A stretch of 64,000 nucleotides of DNA, from positions 62,001 through 126,000 of the forward strand of contig NZ_JAJAQI010000009.1 of NCBI RefSeq assembly GCF_020523605.1, read 5' to 3'. The translations under genes were made by a program, and so were the position numbers. The notes under the pieces are model-generated. The model saw only the letters and a program-made list of their open reading frames with translations. It made no database searches and had not been told where the DNA came from. The DNA comes from Roseicella aerolata. GTDB taxonomy: Bacteria; Pseudomonadota; Alphaproteobacteria; Acetobacterales; Acetobacteraceae. Of the stretch, positions 27,179 through 38,914 are shown piece after piece; within the stretch, counting starts at the first letter, position 1, and every line of letters starts with the position of its first letter.

Positions 27179-28369
27179 ATGCCCGAACCGACCATGGCCG
27201 CCCCCGAAGCCTGCATCGTTGGCTGGGCCCATAGCCCCTTCGGCAAGTCCGAGGAGCCGGACCTGGAGGGCCTGCTGGCCAGGGTCGGCCGCGCCGCCAT
27301 CGAGGATGCCGGCATCTCTCCCGCCGAGATCGATGCCGGCTTCGTCGGCGTCTTCGGTGAGGGCTTCACCAACCAGGGCTTCCCGAGTTCGCTGGTCCTG
27401 CAGAGCGTGCCGGAACTGCGCTTCAAGCCCATCACCCGCTTCGAGAATGCCTGCGCCACCGGCACCGCCGCGATCCATGGTGCGCTGGATTTCCTCGCGG
27501 CAAAGCGGGGCCGCTTCGCCCTGGTGCTGGGCGCCGAGAAGATGACGGCGACGCCCGGCGCCCAGATCGGCGAGATCCTGCTGAACGCCAGCTACCGCAA
27601 GACCGAGCAGGACATCCAGGGCGGCTTCGCCGGCGTCTTCGCCCGCATCGCCGAGAGCTACTTCCAGCGCCATGGCGACCAGTCCGATGCGCTGGCCGCC
27701 ATCGCCGCCAAGAATCACAAGAACGGCGTCGACAATCCCTGGGCGCAGATGCGCAAGGACCTGGGCTTCGCCTTCTGCCGCGCCGAGAGCGAGAAGAACC
27801 CCTTCGTCGCCCCGCCGCTGAAGCGCACGGACTGCTCCCTCGTCTCGGATGGCGCCGCTGCCCTGGTGCTGACCGATGCCGAGACGGCGAGGACCATGCA
27901 GAAGGCCGTGCGCTTCCGCGCCGCGGTGCAGGTGAACGACTTCCTGCCCATCGCCTCCCGCGACATCACCAGATTCGAGGGTCCGCGCGAGGCCTGGAAA
28001 CGGGCGCTCGACCAGGCCGGCCTGAAGGACGTCACGGACCTCTCCTTCGTCGAGACGCATGACTGCTTCACCATCGCCGAGTTGATCGAATACGAGGCGA
28101 TGGGCCTGACTCCGGAAGGCCAGGGCGCCCGCGCGGTGCTGGAAGGCTGGACCGCCGCGGATGGCAGGCTGCCGGTCAACCGCTCCGGCGGGCTGAAATC
28201 CAAGGGCCATCCGATCGGGGCGACGGGAATTTCCATGCATGTGCTGACGGCCATGCAGCTCACCGGCACCGCCGGGGCCATGCAGCTGCCGAAGGCGGAT
28301 ATCGGGGGCATCTTCAACATGGGTGGGGCGGCGGTCGCCAACTACGTCTCGGTCCTGGAGCGCGCGTGA
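27179..28369 (+). CDS. Thiolase (SCP-x type acetyl-CoA acyltransferase)
   Basis: A 396-residue thiolase-superfamily protein. The acyl-accepting Cys is C92 in E-N-A-C-A-T-G. The C-terminal His motif G-G-L-K-S-K-G-H-P-I-G-A-T-G is intact. The second Cys of classical degradative thiolases (C-G-G-G) is replaced by N-M-G-G-A, as in the SCP-x/thiolase-like group, so cleavage activity is likely but less certain than Claisen-type chemistry on branched or unusual substrates. The ATG at 27179 follows GGAGG; an in-frame ATG at 27167 is possible. It is divergent from the carboxyltransferase gene. Confidence 0.87.
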   Translation: MPEPTMAAPEACIVGWAHSPFGKSEEPDLEGLLARVGRAAIEDAGISPAEIDAGFVGVFGEGFTNQGFPSSLVLQSVPELRFKPITRFENACATGTAAIHGALDFLAAKRGRFALVLGAEKMTATPGAQIGEILLNASYRKTEQDIQGGFAGVFARIAESYFQRHGDQSDALAAIAAKNHKNGVDNPWAQMRKDLGFAFCRAESEKNPFVAPPLKRTDCSLVSDGAAALVLTDAETARTMQKAVRFRAAVQVNDFLPIASRDITRFEGPREAWKRALDQAGLKDVTDLSFVETHDCFTIAELIEYEAMGLTPEGQGARAVLEGWTAADGRLPVNRSGGLKSKGHPIGATGISMHVLTAMQLTGTAGAMQLPKADIGGIFNMGGAAVANYVSVLERA

Positions 28370-28423
28370 CAGCCGGGGAAGGCGAAGCCTTTCCGGGCCG
28401 CCGGCGGCAGTGCCGCCAACCCG

Positions 28424-28445
28424 CCAGGGGCCGAAGGGCCCCTGG
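28424..28445 (+). repeat. 9-bp hairpin between thiolase and cutA
   Basis: CCAGGGGCC and GGCCCCTGG form a perfect stem with a GAAG loop, 54 bases past the thiolase stop and 18 bases before cutA. No T-run follows, so it is more likely an intergenic palindrome or mRNA-stability element than a full terminator. Confidence 0.45.
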
Positions 28446-28463
28446 AACCCCCGGGTCTGGCCG

Positions 28464-28793
28464 ATGAGCGACACCGTCCTCTGGGTCTATGTGACGGCGG
28501 CCGATGCCGAGGAAGCGCGCCGGATCGGCCGCGCCCTGGTCGAGGAGCACCTCGCCGCCTGCGTCAACATCCTGCCGGGCCATACGGCCATCTACCGGTG
28601 GGAAGGTAGGGTGGAGGAATCGGCGGAAGCCGCCTTCATCGCCAAGACCACCGCGACCCGATTCGAGGCGCTGCGGGCGCGCATCCGCAGCCTGCACAGC
28701 TACGAACTGCCGGCCATCGTCGCCTTGCCGGCGGCGGATGGCGATCCCGAATTCCTGGACTGGGTGCGGGCGCAGTCCGGGACATCGACCTGA
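28464..28793 (+). CDS. cutA: CutA-type divalent cation tolerance protein
   Basis: A 109-residue trimeric cytoplasmic protein of the CutA family, linked to copper tolerance in E. coli although its real biochemical role is unsettled. Family landmarks are the Y-V-T-x-x-D-A-E-E-A-R start, L-A-A-C-V-N-I-L, I-Y-R-W-E-G and the conserved H-S-Y-E-L-P segment (classically H-P-Y-E-V-P). The start at 28464 matches the conserved N-terminus. It lies 94 bases after the thiolase gene, with a hairpin between them. Confidence 0.9.
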   Translation: MSDTVLWVYVTAADAEEARRIGRALVEEHLAACVNILPGHTAIYRWEGRVEESAEAAFIAKTTATRFEALRARIRSLHSYELPAIVALPAADGDPEFLDWVRAQSGTST

Positions 28794-28957
28794 CGCTGCC
28801 GCATCGGCGCTGGCAGGGTCTCAGGGCCTGATCCCGTTCCGCCTGCGGCGCGGCATGTGCCGCGGACCGCATGCGCGGCCCCAGCCGCCGATGGCGGCTG
28901 CAGGTCAGGACTGACGCCGGTCGGTGTGAGACCTTCCGGACATGGCCGGAGGGGCAA

Positions 28958-28989
28958 GGGCGTTCACGCCGGCCCGCGATCGTCTCTAG
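28958..28989. repeat. Dispersed palindromic repeat, copy C (half)
   Basis: GGGCGTTCACGCC followed by GGCCCGCGATCGTCTCTAG matches one half of the palindrome seen at 39552-39590 and 43058-43108. Its terminal CTAG supplies the TAG stop codon of ispDF (28986-28988 on the minus strand). The other half is degenerate here. Confidence 0.6.
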
Positions 28990-30137
28990 CCGGGCAGCAT
29001 CACCATAGCCGCTGCCTGCGCCGCGATCCCCTCCCCCCGGCCGGTGAAGCCCAGCCGCTCGGTCGTCGTCGCCTTCACGCCGACCCGCCCCGGCTCCACG
29101 CCGAGCAGTTCTGCAAGCCTCGCCTGCATCGCCTCGCGGTGCGGCCCGATCTTGGGCCGCTCGCAGAGCAGCGTGACATCGGCATTGGCCAGCACCCCGC
29201 CGCGCACCGCGATCCGCTCCGCGGCGTGGCGCAGGAACTGCGCACTGTCCGCTCCCTTCCACCGCATCTCGGAGGGCGGGAACCACCGCCCGATATCGCC
29301 TTCCGCCAGGGCGCCGTAGATGGCGTCGCACAGCGCATGGATGCCGACATCGGCATCCGAATGGCCCTCCAGCCCGAACTCGCAGGGAATGGTCACGCCG
29401 CACAGCACCATGGGCCGACCGGCCTCGATGCGGTGCACGTCGAAGCCGGTGCCGATGCGCGGCAGCATGCGGGTCATGAGCTGCGCCTCCACGCGCGCCA
29501 GGTCCTCGGGGAAGGTGATCTTCACATTGGTCTCGGCGCCGGGGACCAGTGCCACGGCCTCGCCGGTGCGCTCCAGCAACTGGGCGTCGTCGGTCGCCTC
29601 TTCGGCCGCGGCCCGGTGGGCGGCGAGCAGGGCCGGAAACCGGAAGGCCTGTGGCGTCTGGGCGCGGTAGAGGCCGGCGCGCGGCACCGTCTCCAGGATG
29701 CGGCCGGCCTCGCCGCGCTTCAGCGTATCCGCGACCGGCTGGGCGGGGATGGCGCCCGGGCAGCGCTCCAGCGCCGCGAGCAGCGCCGGGATGGTGCCGC
29801 GGGGGATGACGGGGCGGGCGGCATCATGCACCAGCACCACCGCGGGTGGCGGGGCCTGGCGTGCCAGCGCCTCCAGCCCGGCGCGCACGCTGTCCTGGCG
29901 CGTCTCCCCGCCCGGGACGGGCGGCAGCGCCGGCAGCCCCTCAAGGATGGCGGCGACGCGTGCCGCCTCGCCTGCGGCGCAGACGGGCTGGATCAGCGTG
30001 ACGCCCTCCTCGGCCAGCAGCGACTCGGCCGCGTGCCGCAGCACCGGCCGGCCGAGGAGGGACAGGTACTGTTTCGGCTGGTCGGCCCCGAACCGGGTGC
30101 CCCGGCCGGCGGCCATCAGGAGAGCGGCGATCGTCAT
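28986..30137 (-). CDS. ispDF: Bifunctional IspD/IspF isoprenoid enzyme
   Basis: Fused enzyme of the non-mevalonate isoprenoid pathway. Residues 1 to ~225 are IspD (4-diphosphocytidyl-2-C-methyl-erythritol synthase), with the nucleotide motif L-L-M-A-A-G-R-G-T-R-F-G and a conserved V-H-D-A-A-R-P segment. Residues ~230-383 are IspF (2-C-methyl-erythritol 2,4-cyclodiphosphate synthase), with G-x-G-F-D-V-H, the L-E-G-H-S-D-A-D zinc site and the C-terminal K-A-T-T-T-E-R-L-G. The fusion is typical of alphaproteobacteria. It is divergent from dusB. The last bases, including the stop, fall in a dispersed repeat. Confidence 0.96.
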   Translation of the reverse strand: MTIAALLMAAGRGTRFGADQPKQYLSLLGRPVLRHAAESLLAEEGVTLIQPVCAAGEAARVAAILEGLPALPPVPGGETRQDSVRAGLEALARQAPPPAVVLVHDAARPVIPRGTIPALLAALERCPGAIPAQPVADTLKRGEAGRILETVPRAGLYRAQTPQAFRFPALLAAHRAAAEEATDDAQLLERTGEAVALVPGAETNVKITFPEDLARVEAQLMTRMLPRIGTGFDVHRIEAGRPMVLCGVTIPCEFGLEGHSDADVGIHALCDAIYGALAEGDIGRWFPPSEMRWKGADSAQFLRHAAERIAVRGGVLANADVTLLCERPKIGPHREAMQARLAELLGVEPGRVGVKATTTERLGFTGRGEGIAAQAAAMVMLPG

Positions 30138-30296
30138 CGCGGCGGACCCTAGCCCGCGATCGCGCCGGCTGGAACTCGCCCGGCCTGGAAATCACCGCGG
30201 GTCAGGGTGGGCTCCGGGGCACCATGATGAAAACTGTCGCCATCCGGCCCGCGGCGCGTTGCCCGCCGGCATCACTTGACCTACCTTGCCCAAATC

Positions 30297-31400
30297 ATGA
30301 GCAACCTCACGCCTCCCAGCGATCCCCGGACCGCTCCCGTGTCCGGTTTGCGGTCGCTCGCGGTCGGCCCGGTCCGGATCGAGACGCCTGTCTATCTGGC
30401 GCCGATGTCGGGCGTCACCGACCTTCCCTTCCGCCGGCTCGCCCGCGCCCAGGGGACGGGCATGGTCGTCAGCGAGATGATCGCCTCCCAGGCGATGGTG
30501 CGGGAGAACCGCCAGACGCTGAAGATGGCCGAGGTGGACGGATTTGGTGCCCCCTCCGCCGTCCAGCTCGCGGGCTGCGAGCCCACCGTGATGGCGGAGG
30601 CAGCGAAGCTCGCCGCGGACAGAGGCGCGGCGATCATCGACATCAATTTCGGCTGCCCGGTGAAGAAGGTGGCGGTCGGCCAGCAGGCCGGCAGCGCCCT
30701 GATGCGGGACGAGGTGAAGGCCGCCGCCATCCTGGAAGCCACGGTGAAGGCCGTCTCCGTGCCCGTCACCCTCAAGATGCGCATGGGCTGGGACCACCAG
30801 TCGCTGAACGCCCCCCGACTGGCGCGGATCGCCGAGGAATGCGGCATCCGCCTGGTGACCATCCATGGCCGCACCCGGCAGATGCTCTATACCGGCACAG
30901 CCGACTGGGCCTTCGTGCGCAAGGTGAAGGAAGCGGTGCAGATCCCCGTTCTCGTGAACGGGGACATCCTGACGCCGGAGCATGCCGCCGAGGCGCTGCG
31001 GCAGTCGGGCGCGGATGGTGTCATGATCGGCCGCGGCTGCTACGGCCGGCCGTGGTTCCCACGCCAGGTGGCGGAGTACCTCGCGACCGGGGAGCCTCCC
31101 GCCGAGCCCAGCCTGGCCGAGCAGCTCGAGATCCTGCTCGGCCATTACCGCGACATGCTGTCGCACCATGGCACCACCACCGGGGTGCGGCTGGCGCGCA
31201 AGCATATTGCTTGGTATTCCAAAGGTCTGCCGGGCTCGGCTGAGTTCCGGTCTAAGATCAACCAGGTCGATACGCCCGAGGCGGTGGAGGCTCTCATTCA
31301 CGGCTACTACCAGCCGCTGCTCGACCAGGGGCTGGAGGCCGTGCGCGCGGCCTCCCACGCCAGGGGCCTCACCAAGGACGAGGAGCGCCTCGCGGCATGA
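30297..31400 (+). CDS. dusB: tRNA-dihydrouridine synthase (DusB/NifR3)
   Basis: A flavoenzyme that reduces specific uridines in the tRNA D-loop, 367 residues. The FMN-binding TIM barrel starts with L-A-P-M-S-G-V-T-D. The catalytic Cys is C120 in N-F-G-C-P-V-K-K, and the H-G-R-T-R motif follows. The ATG at 30297 was chosen over a TTG 21 bases upstream. It heads the dusB-ntrB-ntrC-ntrY-ntrX operon; ntrB starts inside its stop codon (ATGA), so translation is coupled. Confidence 0.93.
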   Translation: MSNLTPPSDPRTAPVSGLRSLAVGPVRIETPVYLAPMSGVTDLPFRRLARAQGTGMVVSEMIASQAMVRENRQTLKMAEVDGFGAPSAVQLAGCEPTVMAEAAKLAADRGAAIIDINFGCPVKKVAVGQQAGSALMRDEVKAAAILEATVKAVSVPVTLKMRMGWDHQSLNAPRLARIAEECGIRLVTIHGRTRQMLYTGTADWAFVRKVKEAVQIPVLVNGDILTPEHAAEALRQSGADGVMIGRGCYGRPWFPRQVAEYLATGEPPAEPSLAEQLEILLGHYRDMLSHHGTTTGVRLARKHIAWYSKGLPGSAEFRSKINQVDTPEAVEALIHGYYQPLLDQGLEAVRAASHARGLTKDEERLAA

Positions 31401-32589
31401 GTGGCGCGATCGCCGCCCGGCCGCGCCTCGTGGCACCGCCCCAGCCGGCCCGCGCCGTGCCGCTGCCGGAGGCCGCGGCGATCCTCTCCGCCCTGCCGAT
31501 GCCGGCCGTGGTGCTCGATGCCGAGAACCGCTTCCGCTATGTGAACCCGGCGGCCGAGCTGTTCTTCCAGCTCTCCTTCCCGACGCTCGCCGCCATGCGC
31601 CTGTCCGACCTGCTGCCGGAGGACAGCCGGCTCTTCGCCCTGCTTGCCCAGGTGCGTCAGCACGAGGCGCCGGTCTCCGATCACGACCTCGCACTGGAGA
31701 GCCCGCGCCTGCATCGCCGCGGCGTCGCGGCGCATGGCGCGCCGCTGCCGGAGATGCCGGGCGGCGTCGTGCTGACCCTGCAGGACGGCTCCACCGCGCA
31801 GATGATGAACCGCCAGCTCAACTTCCTCGGCGCCGCCCGCGGGGCCTCGGCCATGGCGGAGATGCTGGCGCATGAGGTGAAGAACCCGCTCTCCGGCATT
31901 CGCGGCGCCGCTCAGTTGCTGGAGCAGTCCAGCACGGAAGAGGGCGACCGGGAGCTCTGCCAGCTCATCCAGGATGAGGCCGACCGCATCCGCGGCCTCG
32001 TCGACCGGATGGACATGTTCTCCGACCGCCCGGTGGAGCTCGGCCCGGTGAACATCCACCAAGTGCTCGACCATGTCCGGCGCGTGGCGCAGAACGGCTT
32101 CGCCGCGCATATCCGGATCGTTGAGGACTACGACCCCTCCCTCCCGCAGGTCTGGGGCAATCGGGACCAGCTGGTGCAGATCCTGCTGAACCTGGTGAAG
32201 AATGCAGCAGAAGCCGTTGATCCGATGGGCGGGGAGATCATGCTCTCCACCGCCTATCACCACGGCGTCCGCATCGCCGTGCCGGGCAGCCGGGAACGCG
32301 TGCACCTGCCCCTGCAGGTGAGCGTCAGGGACAACGGCCCGGGTATCCCGGAGCCGGTGCGCGCCACGCTGTTCGAGCCCTTCGTGACCACCAAGCGCGG
32401 CGGTCAGGGCCTGGGTCTTGCATTGGTGGCCAAGCTGGTCGCCGATCAGGGCGGCCTGATTGAGTGTGACAGCCGTCCTGGCCGGACCGTCTTCCGCCTC
32501 TCCCTCGCCATGCCGCCCAGCGCGCCACGGCAGGCGGGGGCGGCGACGGGCCCCGGCGACAAGGGCCCGGCGATGCGTCCCAAGGGTCG

Positions 32590-32593
<4 letters not shown>
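31397..32593 (+). CDS. ntrB: Nitrogen sensor histidine kinase NtrB
   Basis: A cytoplasmic kinase/phosphatase that controls NtrC in response to the nitrogen signal carried by PII. The 398 residues comprise a PAS domain (about 25-130), a dimerisation/phosphoacceptor domain with H159 in [10 protein letters not shown], and an HATPase domain with N-L-V-K-N-A and G-L-G-L-A-L. No membrane segment is present, as expected. The start overlaps the dusB stop by four bases, and ntrC begins within its stop codon. Confidence 0.95.
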
Positions 32594-34034
<1,441 letters not shown>

Positions 34035-34035
<1 letters not shown>

Positions 34036-36440
34036 TGGCCCTTGGGCGCGCCGCGGGGCGCGAAGCAGGTCAGGGGCCTGTCCCGGAGCGGGAGGCGGCC
34101 GGGCGCCGCGGCCTGCCGCGACGAATCGCGGACCTGCTGCTCGGCCGCGGGATGACGCTCGGCCTCGCGGTCGGGGCGCTGCTGCTCGGCATCGCCACCT
34201 TCACCGTGCTGGCCGATGGCAACCCCTTCGGCCCGACCCGGCCGGGGGTCGAGCTGGGGCTGATGCTGGTCAGCCTGCTGGTGCTGGTGCTGCTCGGCGC
34301 CTCCCTCGCCGGCCGGCTGGTGCGGGTCTGGGCGGAGCGGCGGCGCGGCTCGGCCGGCGCCCGGCTGCATGTGCGGCTGGTGCTGCTCTTCGGCGTCGTC
34401 TCGGTCGTCCCCGCCATCCTGGTGGCCGGCTTCGCCGCGGCCTTCTTCAATCTCGGCATCCAGGCCTGGTTCGGCGACCGCGTCCGCACCGCGCTGGAGG
34501 CCAGCCGGCAGGTCGCCCAGGCCTATTTGGAGGAGCACCGGAACAATATCCGGGGCGATGCGCTGGCCATGGCGAATGACCTGAACCGCGCCGGCTCCCT
34601 GCTGCTTGCGGACCAGGGCCGGAGCTTCGCCCAGGTGCTGGCGACGCATACCCTGCTGCGCGGCCTGACCGAGGCGGTGGTCTTCGACCCGACGCTCCGC
34701 CGCCCCATGGCGCAGTACGGCCCGACCGCGAATTTCGAGCTGGACCCGCCGCCCGACTGGGCCATCGACATCGCCCGGCAGGGCGACGTCGCCGTCCTGC
34801 CGGACGAACAGTCGGGCCGCGTGCGCGCGGTGGTCGCGCTCGACAGCCGGCCCATGCTGATGCTGGTGATCGGCCGCCCGGTGGATCCGGAGGTGGTGAA
34901 CAACCAGCAGCGCGCCGAGCGCGAGGTGGCGCAGTACGAGCTGCTCGACCGCAACCGGTACGGGTTGCAGGTCACCTTCATCATGATCTTCGCGGTCGCC
35001 GCCCTGCTGGTGCTGCTGGCGGCGGTGCTGATCGGCCTCGTGCTGGCCAACCAGCTGGCCCGGCCGATCGGGCGGCTGATCGTGGCGGCCGAGCGGGTGC
35101 GCGCCGGCGACCTCTCGACGCGGGTGGAGGAGGCGGCGACGGATGAGGAACTTTCCAGCCTCACCCGCGCCTTCAACCGCATGACCAACCAGCTCGCCGC
35201 GCAGCGTTCCGAGCTGATGCAGGCCTACCGGCAGATCGACGACCGCCGCCGCTTCACCGAGACGGTGCTGGCCGGCGTCTCGGCCGGCGTCGTCGGCCTG
35301 GAGCCGGATGGCCGCATCAACCTGCCGAACCGGCGGGCGAGCGAGCTGCTCGGCCTCGACCTCGATGCCGCCATCGGCCTGCCGCTGGCCGCGGTGGTAC
35401 CGGAATTCGCGCCCCTTCTGCAACGGATCGGCGAGGAGAACGGCGCCGCGCCGGAGCGGCCCGGCACCGCGGAGATCCGGATCGGCCCCCCCTCCAACCG
35501 CCGCACCCTGCTGGCGCAGCTGGGCGCCGAGTTGCAACCGGCGCAGGATGGCAGCAAGGCGCCCCGCATCGCCGGCTATGTCGTGACCTTCGACGACATC
35601 ACCGAGCTGCTCTCGGCCCAGCGCAAGGCGGCCTGGGCCGATGTGGCCCGCCGGATCGCGCATGAGATCAAGAATCCCCTCACCCCGATCCAGCTTTCGG
35701 CGGAGCGCCTGAAGCGCCGCTACCTGAAGGAAATCCAGTCCGACCCCGACACCTTCAGGGCCTGCACCGACACCATCGTGCGGCAGGTCGGCGATATCGG
35801 CCGCATGGTGGACGAGTTCAGCGCCTTCGCCCGCATGCCCCAGCCGGTGATCAAGCCGGAGGATCTCTCCCAGGTGGTGCGGGAGGCGCTGGTCCTGCAG
35901 CGGGATGCCCATCCGGAGATCGAGTACCGGATCATGCTGCCCGAGGCGGCGCCGGTGGTGCCCTGCGACCGGCGCCTGATCGGCCAGGCGCTGACGAATC
36001 TGTTGCAGAACGCGGCGGACGCGGTCGCCATGCGGGCGCAGGCCGAGGTGCTGGACACGCCGGCGCGGCCGCCCGGGGAGGTCGTGGGACACATCACCGT
36101 GCGCATCGAGCCAGGCGAGGACATGGTGGCGATAGCCGTGGAGGATGACGGGATCGGCCTGCCGCAGGGGGATGAGCGGGAGCGGCTGGCCGAACCCTAT
36201 GTGACCCACAAGGCAAAGGGGACGGGCCTTGGCCTTGCCATCGTGAAGAAGATCATGGAGGACCATGGCGGCAGGCTGGGGCTGGAGGACAGGCCCCGCG
36301 GTCCGCAGGCGGCGGGGGATGCCTCCTCCGCCGGTGCGCGGGCCGTGCTGACCCTGCCCTGGCGGCCGGCGCAGGATCGGCCCGCCATGGGTGACAATGA
36401 CCGTCCGGATGGGAGCATGAGGCGCGCGCATGGCGCATGA
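34035..36440 (+). CDS. ntrY: Membrane sensor histidine kinase NtrY
   Basis: An 801-residue membrane sensor kinase paired with NtrX. Hydrophobic segments lie near residues 40-60, 70-95, 112-140 and 315-340, with a ~170-residue extracytoplasmic or periplasmic region before the last. Then come HAMP (about 335-390), PAS (about 410-510), the H-box with H543 in R-I-A-H-E-I-K-N-P-L-T-P, and an HATPase domain ending in G-T-G-L-G-L-A-I. NtrYX responds to nitrogen and, in several alphaproteobacteria, to redox or envelope state. The start shares one base with the ntrC stop. ntrX begins 11 bases before this stop. Confidence 0.95.
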
Positions 36441-37854
36441 GATCCTGATCGTCGACGACGAGCCGGACATCCGCGCCCTGATCGAGGGCATCCTGACGGA
36501 TGAAGGCTACGAGACCCGGCAGGCGGCAAACTCCGACCAGGCGCTTGCGGCTTTCAAGCAGCGGCGGCCGTCGATGGTCATCCTCGATATCTGGCTGCAG
36601 AATTCGAAGCTCGACGGCCTCGGCATTCTGGCCGCCCTGCATCGGGAGGAGCCGCAGGTCCCGGTGGTGATGATCTCCGGCCACGGGACCATCGAGACCG
36701 CGGTCCGGGCGATCCAGCAGGGCGCCTACGACTTCATCGAGAAGCCCTTCAACTCCGACCGGTTGCTGCTGGTCGTCGCCCGCGCGCTGGAGGCGGCGCG
36801 GCTGCGGCGGGAGAATTCGGAACTCCGCCTGCGCGCCGGGCCGGAGACCGAGCTGGTCGGCATCTCCCAGGGCATCGGCCAATTGCGGGCGGCGATCGAG
36901 CGCGTGGCCCCGACCGGCTCCCGCGTGCTGATCACCGGCCCCGCCGGGTCCGGCAAGGAGGTGGCGGCGCGGATGATCCACGCCCGCAGCCGTCGCGCCG
37001 AGGGCCCCTTCGTCGCGCTGAACTGCGCGACCCTGAACCCCGGCCGCTTCGAGGAGGAGCTCTTCGGACTGGAGGCCGGGCAGGACCCGGTGGCGCAGCC
37101 GCGCCGCGCCGGCGTGCTGGAGCGGGCCCATGGCGGCACGCTGCTGCTGGACGAGGTCGCCGACATGCCGCTGGAAACCCAGGGCAAGATCGTGCGCGCC
37201 CTGCAGGAGCAAGGCTTCGAGCGCGTCGGCGGCGCGACGCGGGTGAAGGTGGATGTGCGCGTCATCGCCACCACCAATCGCGACCTGCAGGCCGAGATCG
37301 CGGCCGGACGGTTCCGCGAGGACCTGTACTACCGCCTGGCGGTGGTGCCGCTGAAGATCCCCTCGCTGCGGGAGCGGCGGGAGGATGTGCCGGCACTTGC
37401 GCGGCACTTCATGGCCCGCTCGGGCGAGCTCTCCGGCATGTTGGCGCGGGAGCTGGCGGAGGATGCGCTGGCGGCGCTGCAGGCCTATGACTGGCCCGGC
37501 AATGTCCGGCAGCTCCGCAACCTGATCGACTGGCTGCTGATCATGGCGCCGGGCGAGGCGCGCGATCCGATCCGGGCGGAGATGCTGCCGCCCGAGGTAG
37601 GCTCGGCCGCGCCGGCCATGCTGAAGCTCGACCGCTCCTCCGAGATCATGACCCTGCCGCTGCGCGAGGCACGGGAGCTGTTCGAGAAGCAGTATCTGGA
37701 GGCGCAGCTGCTGCGCTTCGGTGGAAATATCAGCCGGACCGCCAATTTCGTCGGCATGGAGCGCAGCGCACTACACCGGAAGCTGAAATTCCTCGGCGTG
37801 CATGCCGAGGACCGGACGCCCGCCCAGGCGGCCGCGGCCCCATCGGCGATGTAG
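36430..37854 (+). CDS. ntrX: Response regulator NtrX (no GAFTGA loop)
   Basis: A 474-residue response regulator paired with NtrY. The receiver domain has D53 in I-L-D-I-W-L-Q. The AAA+ domain has Walker A G-P-A-G-S-G-K-E (170-177) and Walker B L-L-L-D-E-V-A-D. A C-terminal Fis-type helix-turn-helix contains R-S-A-L-H-R-K-L-K. The stretch following E-E-E-L-F-G-L-E (about 208-225) has A-G-Q-D-P-V-A-Q where activators of sigma-54 RNA polymerase carry G-A-F-T-G-A, so this protein is unlikely to act through sigma-54. The gene overlaps ntrY by 11 bases and ends four bases before a strong hairpin. Confidence 0.93.
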   Translation: MAHEILIVDDEPDIRALIEGILTDEGYETRQAANSDQALAAFKQRRPSMVILDIWLQNSKLDGLGILAALHREEPQVPVVMISGHGTIETAVRAIQQGAYDFIEKPFNSDRLLLVVARALEAARLRRENSELRLRAGPETELVGISQGIGQLRAAIERVAPTGSRVLITGPAGSGKEVAARMIHARSRRAEGPFVALNCATLNPGRFEEELFGLEAGQDPVAQPRRAGVLERAHGGTLLLDEVADMPLETQGKIVRALQEQGFERVGGATRVKVDVRVIATTNRDLQAEIAAGRFREDLYYRLAVVPLKIPSLRERREDVPALARHFMARSGELSGMLARELAEDALAALQAYDWPGNVRQLRNLIDWLLIMAPGEARDPIRAEMLPPEVGSAAPAMLKLDRSSEIMTLPLREARELFEKQYLEAQLLRFGGNISRTANFVGMERSALHRKLKFLGVHAEDRTPAQAAAAPSAM

Positions 37855-37857
37855 GAT

Positions 37858-37890
37858 GGTGGCGCCCGCCTCGGGGGTGGGCGCCACCTT
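37858..37890 (+). terminator. Terminator of dusB-ntrBCYX operon
   Basis: GGTGGCGCCC (37858-37867) and GGGCGCCACC (37879-37888) form a perfect 10-bp stem with an 11-base loop, starting four bases after the ntrX stop and followed by TTCTGG. Position and strength fit an operon terminator despite the weak T-tract. Confidence 0.6.
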
Positions 37891-37960
37891 CTGGCACAGG
37901 CGCGTCCCGGGCCCGGCGGGGCGATGCTGCCGGACGCAGAAAACGCTGGGTGTCCGGAGC

Positions 37961-38914
37961 TTACTCCGCCCGCACTCCGACGGCCTGGATCACCCCCCGC
38001 CAGGTTTGCCGGTCGCTCTCGATCCGGCGGGCAAGCGCCGCAGCATCCTCGAAGAGCGGCGTCAGGCCGTTCTCGGCCAGCCGCTTCGGCAGCGCATCGC
38101 CCGCCATGGCTTGGCGCAGCGCCGCCTCGAGCCGGCCCGCGACCTCGGCCGGCATGCCGCGCGGGCCGCAGATGCCGAACCAGCCCGTGACGTCGAAGCC
38201 GGGCACGATCTCGGCCAGCGGCCGCGCTTCCGGGAAGACCGGGGAGCGGCCGGAATCGCCGAGGGCCAGCAGCCGCAGCGCGCCGTCCTGCACTTGGCGC
38301 GCCACATCGGCCAGGTTGGTGATCATGAAATCGGTCCGGCCGCCGAGGATGTCCACGACCGCCGGCGTTGCCCCGCGATAGGCGATGTGCACCATCTGCA
38401 ACCCGGTCTTCTGCTTCAGCAACTCGCCCGAGAGGTGCTGGGCGGAGCCGACGCCCGCGCTGCCGAAGCTCACCTGCCCCGGCCGCGCCCGTGCCGCCGC
38501 CAGCACGTCCTGCACCGAGGCATAGGGCCCCTTCGCCGCCACCACGAAGCCGTAGGAGGAGAGGGCAAGATTGGCGATGGGTGCGAGGGCCTCCCCCGGA
38601 TCGACCGGCAGGCTGGCACCGAGGAGTTGCGGCGCGATGGCCAGCGGGCTCATCGGGCATTGGTAGAGCGTGTTGCCGTCCGGCGCGCTGCGCGCCACCT
38701 CGGCGGCGCCAATGGTGCCGTTCGCGCCCGTGCGGTTCTCGACCACCACCCGGGCGCCCAGCAGAGGCCCGACGGCTTCGGCGGTCAGCCGCGCGACCAG
38801 GTCGGAGGCGCCGCCCGCGGCATAGCCACTGACCAGGCGGATGGTCCGCTCCTGCGCCATGGCCGGCATGGCAAGCGCCACGCCCAGCACGAGCCCCAGC
38901 ATGATGTGGCGCAT
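37961..38914 (-). CDS. Bug/TctC-type solute-binding protein
   Basis: A 317-residue periplasmic binding protein of the Bug family, the substrate-capture subunit type of tripartite tricarboxylate transporters. A signal peptide (MRHIMLGLVLGVALAM ... AMA-Q) precedes the family pattern: I-R-L-V-S-G-Y-A-A-G-G-A-S-D near the start of the mature protein, V-V-V-E-N-R-T-G-A-N-G, and A-P-D-G-N-T-L. Bug proteins bind small carboxylates or similar anions. No tctA/tctB membrane genes are nearby, so it is an orphan that either borrows a transporter elsewhere or acts as a sensor. The ligand is not predictable. Confidence 0.88.
   Translation of the reverse strand: MRHIMLGLVLGVALAMPAMAQERTIRLVSGYAAGGASDLVARLTAEAVGPLLGARVVVENRTGANGTIGAAEVARSAPDGNTLYQCPMSPLAIAPQLLGASLPVDPGEALAPIANLALSSYGFVVAAKGPYASVQDVLAAARARPGQVSFGSAGVGSAQHLSGELLKQKTGLQMVHIAYRGATPAVVDILGGRTDFMITNLADVARQVQDGALRLLALGDSGRSPVFPEARPLAEIVPGFDVTGWFGICGPRGMPAEVAGRLEAALRQAMAGDALPKRLAENGLTPLFEDAAALARRIESDRQTWRGVIQAVGVRAE

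Noticed and set aside
31190-31215. TGGC ... TTGC pair resembling a sigma-54 promoter inside dusB
   Set aside because: The spacing between the GG and GC elements is about four bases too long for a -24/-12 promoter, and it lies within conserved dusB codons.
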